Of a DNA stretch of 64,000 nt, positions 19,341-26,462 are shown piece after piece. This DNA is from DT-110 sp030148525. Its GTDB lineage: Bacteria; Bacteroidota; Bacteroidia; Chitinophagales; Saprospiraceae. The stretch spans positions 5,394,001 to 5,458,000 of the forward strand of contig OZ245751.1 in assembly GCA_965227445.1 (NCBI GenBank), given 5' to 3'. The notes below the pieces were generated by a model that was not told the origin of the DNA, searched no databases, and saw only the letters and a list, made by a program, of their open reading frames with translations. Every line of letters begins with the position of its first letter. Within the stretch, counting starts at the first letter, position 1. The translations under genes and the position numbers were made by a program.

Positions 19341-19414
19341 GGTCCGGTAGTTCAGTTGGTTAGAATACCTGCCTGTCACGCAGGGGGTCGCGGGTTCGAG
19401 TCCCGTCCGGACCG
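19341..19414 (+). tRNA. tRNA-Asp (anticodon GTC)
   Basis: A complete cloverleaf can be drawn. The acceptor GGTCCGG pairs with CCGGACC at 19407-19413, with discriminator G at 19414. The D arm holds AGTTGGTTA, the anticodon stem CCTGC/GCAGG encloses the loop CTGTCAC (anticodon GTC, aspartate), and the T arm has the loop TTCGAGT. CCA is not encoded. It is followed by a U-tract terminator and serves as the parent of the repeat array that follows. Confidence 0.95.
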
Positions 19415-19421
19415 CTAGCAC

Positions 19422-19457
19422 AAAGCTCAATCAAGGAATCTTGGTTGGGCTTTTTTT
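19422..19457 (+). terminator. Intrinsic terminator after tRNA-Asp (repeated in every array unit)
   Basis: A 13-bp stem, AAGCTCAATCAAG with CTTGGTTGGGCTT (two G-U pairs), has a 4-base loop and seven T residues after it. The same terminator recurs in front of each GIY-YIG copy (around 19830, 20237, 20644, 21051 and 21458), only about 25 bases before the ATG. Confidence 0.8.
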
Positions 19458-19477
19458 ATTTGTCAAACCCCATAACT

Positions 19478-19735
19478 ATGTTCTACGTCTACATACTCCG
19501 AAGCCAGCGAACGGGTCGGCACTATATCGGACAAACTAAAAACCTGGATGACCGATTGAATCGCCACAATGCCGGCCGAGAACGCTCCACCAAATCCGGA
19601 GCTCCCTGGGACCTGATCTTCACCAAGTCATTTCTGACCAGATCAGAAGCCTTTCAACTGGAGCAAAAGCTAAAAGGTTTTAAAAGCCGAAGTAGGGTGC
19701 TGAATTATATAAAGCAACAACAGGAGGAAGAATAG
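19478..19735 (+). CDS. GIY-YIG nuclease family protein, copy 1
   Basis: An 85-residue single-domain GIY-YIG endonuclease of the UPF0213/COG2827 type. The signature tyrosines appear as FYVYIL (residues 2-7) and HYIGQT (15-20), followed by LDDRLNRHN with the catalytic-type arginine, and a GAPWDLIFTKSF strand. The metal-binding glutamate would be the Glu of SEAFQLEQ. The ATG at 19478 fits the family start; the longer TTG-started frame reads through the terminator stem and is unlikely. The gene begins right after the terminator of tRNA-Asp, so its expression must come from read-through or a cryptic promoter. Its stop codon is immediately followed by a copy of the tRNA-Asp 3' half. Whether it cuts DNA at the tRNA is unknown. 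Confidence 0.9.
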   Translation: MFYVYILRSQRTGRHYIGQTKNLDDRLNRHNAGRERSTKSGAPWDLIFTKSFLTRSEAFQLEQKLKGFKSRSRVLNYIKQQQEEE

Positions 19736-19821
19736 CCTGTCACGCAGGGGGTACGCGGGCCCCGCCCATAGGGCGAGGGTCCTCGGCCCACAGGGCCGGG
19801 ATTCGAGTCCCGTCCGGACCG
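19736..19821 (+). repeat. tRNA-Asp 3'-half copy with 43-base insertion (1 of 5)
   Basis: It holds the 3' side of the anticodon arm including the loop CTGTCAC, two inserted hairpins, a T arm with the TTCGAG core, and the acceptor strand CCGGACC plus G. The 5' acceptor strand and the D arm are absent, so it is not a tRNA gene. The other copies are 20144-20229, 20551-20636, 20958-21043 and 21365-21450. Confidence 0.9.
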
Positions 19822-19885
19822 CAAATCACAAAGCTCAATCAAGGAATCTTGGTTGGGCTTTTTTTATTTGTCAAACCCCATAACT

Positions 19886-20143
19886 ATGTTCTACGTCTAC
19901 ATACTCCGAAGCCAGCGAACGGGTCGGCACTATATCGGACAAACTAAAAACCTGGATGACCGATTGAATCGCCACAATGCCGGCCGAGAACGCTCCACCA
20001 AATCCGGAGCTCCCTGGGACCTGATCTTCACCAAGTCATTTCTGACCAGATCAGAAGCCTTTCAACTGGAGCAAAAGCTAAAAGGTTTTAAAAGCCGAAG
20101 TAGGGTGCTGAATTATATAAAGCAACAACAGGAGGAAGAATAG
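19886..20143 (+). CDS. GIY-YIG nuclease family protein, copy 2
   Basis: The encoded 85 residues are identical to copy 1 (FYVYIL, HYIGQT, LDDRLNRHN). It lies one repeat unit (408 bp) downstream, preceded by the tRNA-Asp 3'-half copy and the terminator hairpin. This unit differs by one extra base directly after the acceptor sequence (GCAAATCAC instead of GCTAGCAC). Confidence 0.88.
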   Translation: MFYVYILRSQRTGRHYIGQTKNLDDRLNRHNAGRERSTKSGAPWDLIFTKSFLTRSEAFQLEQKLKGFKSRSRVLNYIKQQQEEE

Positions 20144-20292
20144 CCTGTCACGCAGGGGGTACGCGGGCCCCGCCCATAGGGCGAGGGTCCTCGGCCCACA
20201 GGGCCGGGATTCGAGTCCCGTCCGGACCGCTAGCACAAAGCTCAATCAAGGAATCTTGGTTGGGCTTTTTTTATTTGTCAAACCCCATAACT

Positions 20293-20550
20293 ATGTTCTA
20301 CGTCTACATACTCCGAAGCCAGCGAACGGGCCGGCACTATATCGGACAAACTAAAAACCTGGATGACCGATTGAATCGCCACAATGCCGGCCGAGAACGC
20401 TCCACCAAATCCGGAGCTCCCTGGGACCTGATCTTCACCAAGTCATTTCTGACCAGATCAGAAGCCTTTCAACTGGAGCAAAAGCTAAAAGGTTTTAAAA
20501 GCCGAAGTAGGGTGCTGAATTATATAAAGCAACAACAGGAGGAAGAATAG
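20293..20550 (+). CDS. GIY-YIG nuclease family protein, copy 3
   Basis: The encoded 85 residues are identical to copies 1 and 2. At the DNA level one silent T-to-C change (GGGCCGG in place of GGGTCGG, about position 20331) separates it from copies 1, 2 and 4. It is shared with copies 5 and 6, so the variants are interleaved along the array rather than grouped. Confidence 0.88.
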   Translation: MFYVYILRSQRTGRHYIGQTKNLDDRLNRHNAGRERSTKSGAPWDLIFTKSFLTRSEAFQLEQKLKGFKSRSRVLNYIKQQQEEE

Positions 20551-20699
20551 CCTGTCACGCAGGGGGTACGCGGGCCCCGCCCATAGGGCGAGGGTCCTCG
20601 GCCCACAGGGCCGGGATTCGAGTCCCGTCCGGACCGCTAGCACAAAGCTCAATCAAGGAATCTTGGTTGGGCTTTTTTTATTTGTCAAACCCCATAACT

Positions 20700-20957
20700 A
20701 TGTTCTACGTCTACATACTCCGAAGCCAGCGAACGGGTCGGCACTATATCGGACAAACTAAAAACCTGGATGACCGATTGAATCGCCACAATGCCGGCCG
20801 AGAACGCTCCACCAAATCCGGAGCTCCCTGGGACCTGATCTTCACCAAGTCATTTCTGACCAGATCAGAAGCCTTTCAACTGGAGCAAAAGCTAAAAGGT
20901 TTTAAAAGCCGAAGTAGGGTGCTGAATTATATAAAGCAACAACAGGAGGAAGAATAG
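20700..20957 (+). CDS. GIY-YIG nuclease family protein, copy 4
   Basis: An identical 85-residue product with the GGGTCGG variant at the silent site. Its unit is exactly 407 bp, with the same upstream tRNA-Asp 3' half, terminator and spacing as its neighbours. Confidence 0.88.
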   Translation: MFYVYILRSQRTGRHYIGQTKNLDDRLNRHNAGRERSTKSGAPWDLIFTKSFLTRSEAFQLEQKLKGFKSRSRVLNYIKQQQEEE

Positions 20958-21106
20958 CCTGTCACGCAGGGGGTACGCGGGCCCCGCCCATAGGGCGAGG
21001 GTCCTCGGCCCACAGGGCCGGGATTCGAGTCCCGTCCGGACCGCTAGCACAAAGCTCAATCAAGGAATCTTGGTTGGGCTTTTTTTATTTGTCAAACCCC
21101 ATAACT

Positions 21107-21364
21107 ATGTTCTACGTCTACATACTCCGAAGCCAGCGAACGGGCCGGCACTATATCGGACAAACTAAAAACCTGGATGACCGATTGAATCGCCACAATG
21201 CCGGCCGAGAACGCTCCACCAAATCCGGAGCTCCCTGGGACCTGATCTTCACCAAGTCATTTCTGACCAGATCAGAAGCCTTTCAACTGGAGCAAAAGCT
21301 AAAAGGTTTTAAAAGCCGAAGTAGGGTGCTGAATTATATAAAGCAACAACAGGAGGAAGAATAG
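21107..21364 (+). CDS. GIY-YIG nuclease family protein, copy 5
   Basis: An identical 85-residue product with the GGGCCGG variant. It is the last intact copy. The tRNA-Asp 3'-half after it (21365-21450) ends in GCCAG instead of GCTAG and leads into the truncated sixth gene. Confidence 0.88.
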   Translation: MFYVYILRSQRTGRHYIGQTKNLDDRLNRHNAGRERSTKSGAPWDLIFTKSFLTRSEAFQLEQKLKGFKSRSRVLNYIKQQQEEE

Positions 21365-21513
21365 CCTGTCACGCAGGGGGTACGCGGGCCCCGCCCATAG
21401 GGCGAGGGTCCTCGGCCCACAGGGCCGGGATTCGAGTCCCGTCCGGACCGCCAGCACAAAGCTCAATCAAGGAATCTTGGTTGGGCTTTTTTTATTTGTC
21501 AAACCCCATAACT

Positions 21514-21714
21514 ATGTTCTACGTCTACATACTCCGAAGCCAGCGAACGGGCCGGCACTATATCGGCCAAACTAATAATCTGGATGATCGACTGGCGCGC
21601 CATAACTCCCGCCGAGAACGCTCCACCAAATCCGGAGCTCCCTGGGAGTTGATTTTTACTCAGTCTTTTCAAACATTAATTTGCGTAACAAACACCCATT
21701 GCATGCTAAACTAG
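21514..21714 (+). pseudogene. GIY-YIG nuclease gene, truncated and diverged copy 6
   Basis: The first 50 or so codons follow the family, but with several changes from copies 1-5 (QTNNLDDRLARHNSRRERS and GAPWELIFTQSFQT). Then the frame runs into unrelated residues (LICVTNTHCMLN) and stops after 66 residues, losing the C-terminal helix with its Glu. No tRNA-Asp fragment follows. Because this copy is diverged while 1-5 are identical, it is probably the oldest, or it came from a different source copy. Confidence 0.8.
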
Positions 21715-21784
21715 CATCTAATGGACTCCTTTCATTTTGTGTACATCCTGAAATGTGTTGAATGAATTCCCGTACCTTTAAGCC

Positions 21785-23095
21785 ATGACAGAAAAGATCC
21801 AAGATCATCGGGAATTGCTACAAAAACTAGGTATTGAGGCGCTCAACGCCATGCAACAGGAAGCTTGTCAGGCCATAGCCGAACGGGACGAGGTGGTTCT
21901 GCTATCCCCCACCGGTACCGGCAAAACGCTGGCTTTCCTGCTGCCCCTGCTCGAGCGACTGAAACCCGAATCAGAGGCCGTTCAGGCGCTGATCCTGACG
22001 CCTTCCCGGGAACTGGCGCTACAGATCGAGCAGGTGTTGCGGGATATGGGGAGTGGATTCAAGGTCAATGCCGTCTACGGGGGGCGATCCAAGTACAAAG
22101 ACCGGAACGACCTTCAACACCCACCGGCGATACTGATTGGTACGCCCGGACGGGTAGCGGATCATTTTCGCAGTAATCCCGCCCTGGCAACACACATTCA
22201 CACCCTGGTACTGGACGAGTTCGACAAGTCGCTGGAAGTGGGCTTCGAAAAAGAGATGAAGGAGATCATCAACACACTCCCGGAAGTAGATAAAAAGGTG
22301 CTCACCTCCGCCACCCAAAAGACCGACATCCCTGCTTTTGTCGGGTTACAGGATCCACAAACGCTGGTCTTCGAAAGTCAGGAGCAACGACTGACCCTCA
22401 AAACCGTCGTCTCGCCTACCCGCGATAAGCTGGAGGCCCTGGGTAACCTTCTGGGCCAACTCGGTCAGGGCCGGGGCATCATCTTTTGCAATTTTAAGGA
22501 CACCATCCGCTTCGTTAGCGAATACCTGCAAGATAAGGGCATCGGCCACGCCGTATTCTACGGTGGGTTGGAACAGATTGCGCGGGAGCAGGCACTGGTC
22601 CAGTTTCGCAACGGTACCCACCGGCTGTTGCTGGCCACTGACCTGGCTGCCCGGGGCATCGACGTTCCCGAGCTGGATTTCATCATCCACTACCAGTTGC
22701 CGCCCCGAAAGGAAGAATTCGTGCACCGGAACGGTCGTACCGCCCGCATGCGCAGCGAAGGCATCGCCTACCTCATCCGCCACCAAGACGAATACCTGCC
22801 CGAGTTCGTCGAAGGAGCCTCCGATCTGTACCTGAAAGATAGTCCACCTCCACCTACCACCGCATGGGCTACCCTTCTGCTGAGCGGAGGCCGACGGGAT
22901 AAGATCTCCAAAGGGGATGTAGCGGGCTTCCTGATCAAGCAGGGAGGTTTGAAGGCCGACCAGGTTGGCCTGATCGAACTCAAGCAAGACTGCGCGTTCG
23001 CCGCTGTGCCTCGCAACCAGGCCCGGCAGCTCGTCGGTATGCTAAACAACGGACGACTGAAAAAGAAGAAGGTACGGGTAGGCCTGCTGCCCTGA
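21785..23095 (+). CDS. DEAD/DEAH-box RNA helicase
   Basis: A 436-residue superfamily 2 helicase expected to unwind RNA in ribosome assembly or decay. Motif I is SPTGTGKT (41-48), Ia PSRELALQ, motif II DEFD (144-147) in place of the usual DEAD, motif III SAT (175-177), motif V ATDLAARGID and motif VI HRNGRTAR. The C-terminal 70 residues (LLLSGGRRDKISKGDVAGFL to the end) look like the DbpA-type RNA-binding fold. In DbpA that fold recognises a 23S rRNA hairpin, so a ribosomal role is plausible but inferred. It is monocistronic, starting 70 bases after the end of the GIY-YIG array. Confidence 0.93.
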   Translation: MTEKIQDHRELLQKLGIEALNAMQQEACQAIAERDEVVLLSPTGTGKTLAFLLPLLERLKPESEAVQALILTPSRELALQIEQVLRDMGSGFKVNAVYGGRSKYKDRNDLQHPPAILIGTPGRVADHFRSNPALATHIHTLVLDEFDKSLEVGFEKEMKEIINTLPEVDKKVLTSATQKTDIPAFVGLQDPQTLVFESQEQRLTLKTVVSPTRDKLEALGNLLGQLGQGRGIIFCNFKDTIRFVSEYLQDKGIGHAVFYGGLEQIAREQALVQFRNGTHRLLLATDLAARGIDVPELDFIIHYQLPPRKEEFVHRNGRTARMRSEGIAYLIRHQDEYLPEFVEGASDLYLKDSPPPPTTAWATLLLSGGRRDKISKGDVAGFLIKQGGLKADQVGLIELKQDCAFAAVPRNQARQLVGMLNNGRLKKKKVRVGLLP

Positions 23096-23111
23096 TTAGG
23101 GGTAATAGGCT

Positions 23112-23124
23112 GGCTTTCGCCAAA
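23112..23124. repeat. 13-mer GGCTTTCGCCAAA, copy 1 of 7
   Basis: Exact copies also lie at 27646-27658, 37118-37130, 38915-38927 and 61438-61450 (plus orientation), and at 34570-34582 and 63046-63058 (reverse). The inner ten bases can fold as GGC-GAAA-GCC on one strand. Confidence 0.75.
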
Positions 23125-23252
23125 AAAGTCCTGGAAAAATAGCTTCCAGGAAAGCAGGTGCCTTCGGAATGGACTAGATCAATCCTTTTTGAAATCCGCT
23201 TGGGATGCTTAAATTGATCTGCCCAATCAGATACTTCATTTTAATCATAACT

Positions 23253-25079
23253 ATGACAAACAGATTTATCTCGTGCTGTCTGAGCACTTGTCTCTTCCTG
23301 ATGGCATTAACCCTTTCGGCCCAGGATGCCAAGCCCGTCTTTGAAAACGGCGAAGCCCAAATTGTCAAAGCCTTCAACGACCCCGGAACATGGCTACGTC
23401 ATGACCTGTGGGTCGAAACCGATTTCGACACCGACGGGGACGGCCAAATGGATCGCATGCACGTGAGCGTGACCCGCCCGCCACAGACGGAAGATGGTCT
23501 GAAGCTGCCGGTGGTATATGTTTCAAGCCCCTACTTTGCAGGTACGGCCGGAAATGCCGACGGACTTTTCTGGAATGTCCGGCATGAGTTGGGCGAAACG
23601 CCACCACCCCGTACGCACGTCGAAGTGGTCCGCCGCGGCGAACGGCCCATCATTTCCAATTCGCACATCCGTACCTGGGTACCCCGTGGCTACGTTGTGG
23701 TCCATTCTTCCGCCCCCGGTACCGGCTTGTCGCAAGGAGCACCCACCGTCGGGGGCGACAATGAATCGCTGGCACCGAAAGCAGTCATTGAATGGCTAAC
23801 CGGTAACCGGAAAGGATACACGGAGATCGATGGAGACGAAACCGTCGAAGCCTACTGGTCGACCGGAAAAGTGGGAATGACCGGAACCTCTTACAACGGT
23901 ACCATACCCGTTGCTGCAGCTACTACCGGAGTGGATGGCCTGGAAGCTATTATCCCCATCGCACCCAATACTTCCTATTATCACTATTACCGTTCCAACG
24001 GGCTGGTTCGCTCTCCGGGTGGTTACCTCGGCGAGGATATCGACGTATTGTACGATTTCATCCACAGTGGTGACGAATCCCGACGCCCCTACAATAATAA
24101 GACGGTACGGGATGGGGAAATGGCCGAAAATATGGATCGCCTGACCGGCGACTATAATGACTTTTGGGCCGGTCGTGATTATCTGAATGATATGGAACCC
24201 TTTAAGGCTGCCCTGCTCATGTCACATGGATTCAACGACTGGAACGTCATGCCGGAGCACAGCTACCGGATCGCCATGGCCGCCAAAGAAAAAGGAGTAC
24301 CCGTACAGATCTATTACCACCAAAACGGGCATGGCGGTCCTCCGCCCCTGAGCATGATGAACCGCTGGTTCACCCGCTACCTCCACGGTGTGGAAAATGG
24401 GGTGGAGAATGACCCCAAAGCCTGGATCGTCCGGGAAAATGATGAGCGCGACAAGCCCACCCCCTACCCGGATTATCCACATCCCAATGCCGCTATGGTC
24501 AGTATGCATCTGTCGCCCGGTGCACCGGCTGCAGGTGGCCTTCAACTGCAACCGGCCTCCGATCCGGGAACTGAAACGGTAGTCGACAATTTTTCTTTTT
24601 CGGGTGAGGCTTTGGCCCAGGCCGAATTGACTGATCACCGATTGCTGTACCTGAGCCCGGTTTTGCAGGAAGACCTGCATATTTCCGGGATAGCCAGTAT
24701 AAAAGTTCGGGTGGCCAGTAGTAAACCGGCGGCCAACCTCTCGGTATGGCTGGTATCGCTACCCTGGAATGATGGTCGAAGATCCAAAATCACCGACAAT
24801 ATCATCACCCGCGGCTGGGCCGATCCGCAGAACCACCGTTCGCTAACCGAAAGTGAGCCCCTGACGCCCGGGGAATTCGTTGAGCTGGAGTTCGACTTAC
24901 AGCCCGATGATCAGATCATCAAAGCCGGGCAGCAAATCGGGTTGATGCTCTTTTCAAGCGATAAAGACTTCACCTTACATCCCGACCCGGGTACCGAGCT
25001 CACCTTTGATTTAGCAGGTACCGTACTCACTTTGCCGGTAGTGGGTGGCCAGTCTGCCGTTGAAGCTGCTTTAGAATAA
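23253..25079 (+). CDS. Secreted CocE/NonD-type hydrolase (X-Pro dipeptidyl-peptidase S15 family)
   Basis: A 608-residue exported hydrolase. The signal peptide MTNRFISCCLSTCLFLMALT ends at LSAQ. The alpha/beta-hydrolase domain shows the nucleophile Ser213 in GTSYNGT, the acid Asp in SHGFNDWNV and the His in QNGHGGPP, which together make the triad of the S15/CocE family. The C-terminal part (from about residue 430) is the jelly-roll X-Pro C-terminal domain (GIASIKVRVASS, SVWLVSLPW). Members cleave Xaa-Pro dipeptides or esters and lactams such as beta-lactam side chains; the substrate cannot be told from sequence. The ATG at 23253 is chosen because it starts directly on the signal peptide. A strong bidirectional terminator follows. 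Confidence 0.9.
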   Translation: MTNRFISCCLSTCLFLMALTLSAQDAKPVFENGEAQIVKAFNDPGTWLRHDLWVETDFDTDGDGQMDRMHVSVTRPPQTEDGLKLPVVYVSSPYFAGTAGNADGLFWNVRHELGETPPPRTHVEVVRRGERPIISNSHIRTWVPRGYVVVHSSAPGTGLSQGAPTVGGDNESLAPKAVIEWLTGNRKGYTEIDGDETVEAYWSTGKVGMTGTSYNGTIPVAAATTGVDGLEAIIPIAPNTSYYHYYRSNGLVRSPGGYLGEDIDVLYDFIHSGDESRRPYNNKTVRDGEMAENMDRLTGDYNDFWAGRDYLNDMEPFKAALLMSHGFNDWNVMPEHSYRIAMAAKEKGVPVQIYYHQNGHGGPPPLSMMNRWFTRYLHGVENGVENDPKAWIVRENDERDKPTPYPDYPHPNAAMVSMHLSPGAPAAGGLQLQPASDPGTETVVDNFSFSGEALAQAELTDHRLLYLSPVLQEDLHISGIASIKVRVASSKPAANLSVWLVSLPWNDGRRSKITDNIITRGWADPQNHRSLTESEPLTPGEFVELEFDLQPDDQIIKAGQQIGLMLFSSDKDFTLHPDPGTELTFDLAGTVLTLPVVGGQSAVEAALE

Positions 25080-25094
25080 TAAAGATCGAGGTAC

Positions 25095-25128
25095 AAAAAA
25101 AGGTCGCCCGTACGGGCGACCTTTTTTT
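25095..25128. terminator. Bidirectional intrinsic terminator
   Basis: A perfect 20-base palindrome, GGTCGCCCGTACGGGCGACC, is flanked by A7 and T7, so it can end transcripts from both sides. It lies between the convergent CocE-type gene and the lipoprotein gene. Confidence 0.93.
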
Positions 25129-25149
25129 ATGCTTGGGAATTATTCGTTA

Positions 25150-26292
25150 TTACTGCCCGCCGTTATTCAGTTTCCGCCACTCCGTCTGATTGTAATCCCG
25201 ATGTACATTGGGATTGAAGTTCGCATCATTTGAGCCGATCACCTGTCCCTGGGAGTTGATGTAATAGCTCTGGTAACCTGATTGCACCTGCATCGGGCGA
25301 TTGTCCCAGGGATTGGTCATAGTATATTCTTCGTGGATCATATTCACCTCCTGGTTACGCAGGCGATCCTGACTGGCCGAACGGTTTTGATATCCCTCCA
25401 TCCCCATATCGAGGATAGCGTTGGAGGAGGAGGTATGTGCCCGTTGGGTAGCCTGAAAAGCAGCTTCGTTGCTGCGCATACGTGCATTGTGGGCAGCGGC
25501 ACTTGATGCCAGTCGTTGGGCGGATTCGCGCTCCATCTGCTGCATCTTAGCCTTATGGGCCATCGCCGTATTGCGATCAACCTGCCAGTTGGCCTGAGCG
25601 TATAAATAGGTTTCTTTAGCAGATTCAAATACACGGGCCGGCGCTTCTAATTCGGTAATTCCCACGCCCCAGGTGCTGGCGCCACCGGGCATATGTGCCA
25701 CCATTCGTGTCACCAGGATCAGGGATTTAGAACCGTTGGGTTGGTTCCACTCGGAGGCCACCACATCAAAGGCTTGTAACTGAGAGCGATTCAGGGTCCG
25801 TTGCAGCATTTGCTGGCTTCTCTGGGCGATCTCCCTGAGTTCGTACTGCTTGATCAAAGTTCCTCCCTGCTGCTGAATGGAGGGAATGATGTTTTGCTGC
25901 ATAATGGCCTGTACCGGAACGGGATTAGCCACCTGCTGACCGGTCATCTGGGCCACGTATGGGTCGATATTGAAGTAATACATTTCCATAGGCCGGCCGC
26001 TTACCTGAATGCCACCAGGCCCCTGGTAGCCCTGGCTTCCCTGTGGTGTGGTTACCACTTTCCAGCTAACGGGTAAAGGCAGGTATGAAGTTATCCGGCC
26101 CGTTTTAGTATCCCGAACAGGCTTCATTTCAATCGGGTCAGTTTGGGCAGGCTCAGCAGGCATGGTTGAGGTATTTACAAAAGCAACATTTGGAGATGAG
26201 GAATTCAAATACTCGGCCTCCTGCGCATTATTCTCACAAGAAAATAACAGGCTGGCGATCAATAGGGCGGAAAGGGAAGGAACGATTTTCAT
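25150..26292 (-). CDS. Lipoprotein of unknown function
   Basis: A 380-residue protein with a lipoprotein signal: MKIVPSLSALLIASLLFSC, with lipid attachment at Cys19. The mature part starts with a conserved-looking block that includes a GxITSYLPLPVSWKV stretch and GSQGYQGPGGIQVSG, resembling a beta domain. It continues into a helical, Gln/Ala/Met/Ser-rich section (MQQMERESAQRLASSAAAHN) and ends in YYINSQGQVIGSNDANFNPN. I do not recognise a named family. The ATG at 26292 fits best with the lipobox; another in-frame ATG four codons upstream is also possible. It is convergent with the CocE-type hydrolase. Confidence 0.75.
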   Translation of the reverse strand: MKIVPSLSALLIASLLFSCENNAQEAEYLNSSSPNVAFVNTSTMPAEPAQTDPIEMKPVRDTKTGRITSYLPLPVSWKVVTTPQGSQGYQGPGGIQVSGRPMEMYYFNIDPYVAQMTGQQVANPVPVQAIMQQNIIPSIQQQGGTLIKQYELREIAQRSQQMLQRTLNRSQLQAFDVVASEWNQPNGSKSLILVTRMVAHMPGGASTWGVGITELEAPARVFESAKETYLYAQANWQVDRNTAMAHKAKMQQMERESAQRLASSAAAHNARMRSNEAAFQATQRAHTSSSNAILDMGMEGYQNRSASQDRLRNQEVNMIHEEYTMTNPWDNRPMQVQSGYQSYYINSQGQVIGSNDANFNPNVHRDYNQTEWRKLNNGGQ

Positions 26293-26377
26293 GACGATGG
26301 GCATTTTGTCGTTTTTCAATGCGATTTGTCTGTGTATCGCATTGAATCGCAAAAGGTCATCACCTCGATCGTTTTTT

Positions 26378-26462
26378 ATAAGATTTTAGACTAAAAGAGG
26401 CTAGATAGAAGAATTAGACTTCTCTTTCTTCTATCTAGCCTCTAGTATCTGAAAGTCTTATT
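26378..26462. repeat. Long-armed intergenic palindrome, copy A
   Basis: An inverted repeat with 18-bp perfect arms (AGAGGCTAGATAGAAGAA at 26396-26413, its complement at 26426-26443), plus weaker outer arms, between the lipoprotein and Spy-like genes. The same 17-bp arm recurs at 32891-32938. Confidence 0.8.

Larger units (their letters stand above)
19372..21714 (+). repeat. Tandem array: tRNA-Asp 3' half + terminator + GIY-YIG gene, six units
   Basis: Units begin at the tRNA sequence CCTGTCACGCAG in the anticodon arm and end with the stop codon of a GIY-YIG gene: 19372-19735 (364 bp), 19736-20143 (408), 20144-20550, 20551-20957 and 20958-21364 (407 each), and a truncated sixth, 21365-21714. 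Unit 1 contains the true tRNA 3' half (43 bases). Units 2-6 carry an 86-base version with 43 extra bases that form two hairpins (CGCCC/GGGCG and GGCCC/GGGCC) between the variable loop and the T arm. Units 1-5 are almost identical, differing by a single T/C in the gene and by small changes just after the acceptor (GCAAAT, GCTAG, GCCAG). Confidence 0.92.

Noticed and set aside
19445..19735. TTG-started 96-residue version of the GIY-YIG protein
   Set aside because: The extra 11 residues are encoded by the terminator stem and T tract; the family starts at the ATG giving MFYVYIL.
19372..21714. Could the regular 407-bp repeats be a CRISPR array?
   Set aside because: The units contain complete genes, are nearly identical throughout with no unique spacers, and no cas genes are present.
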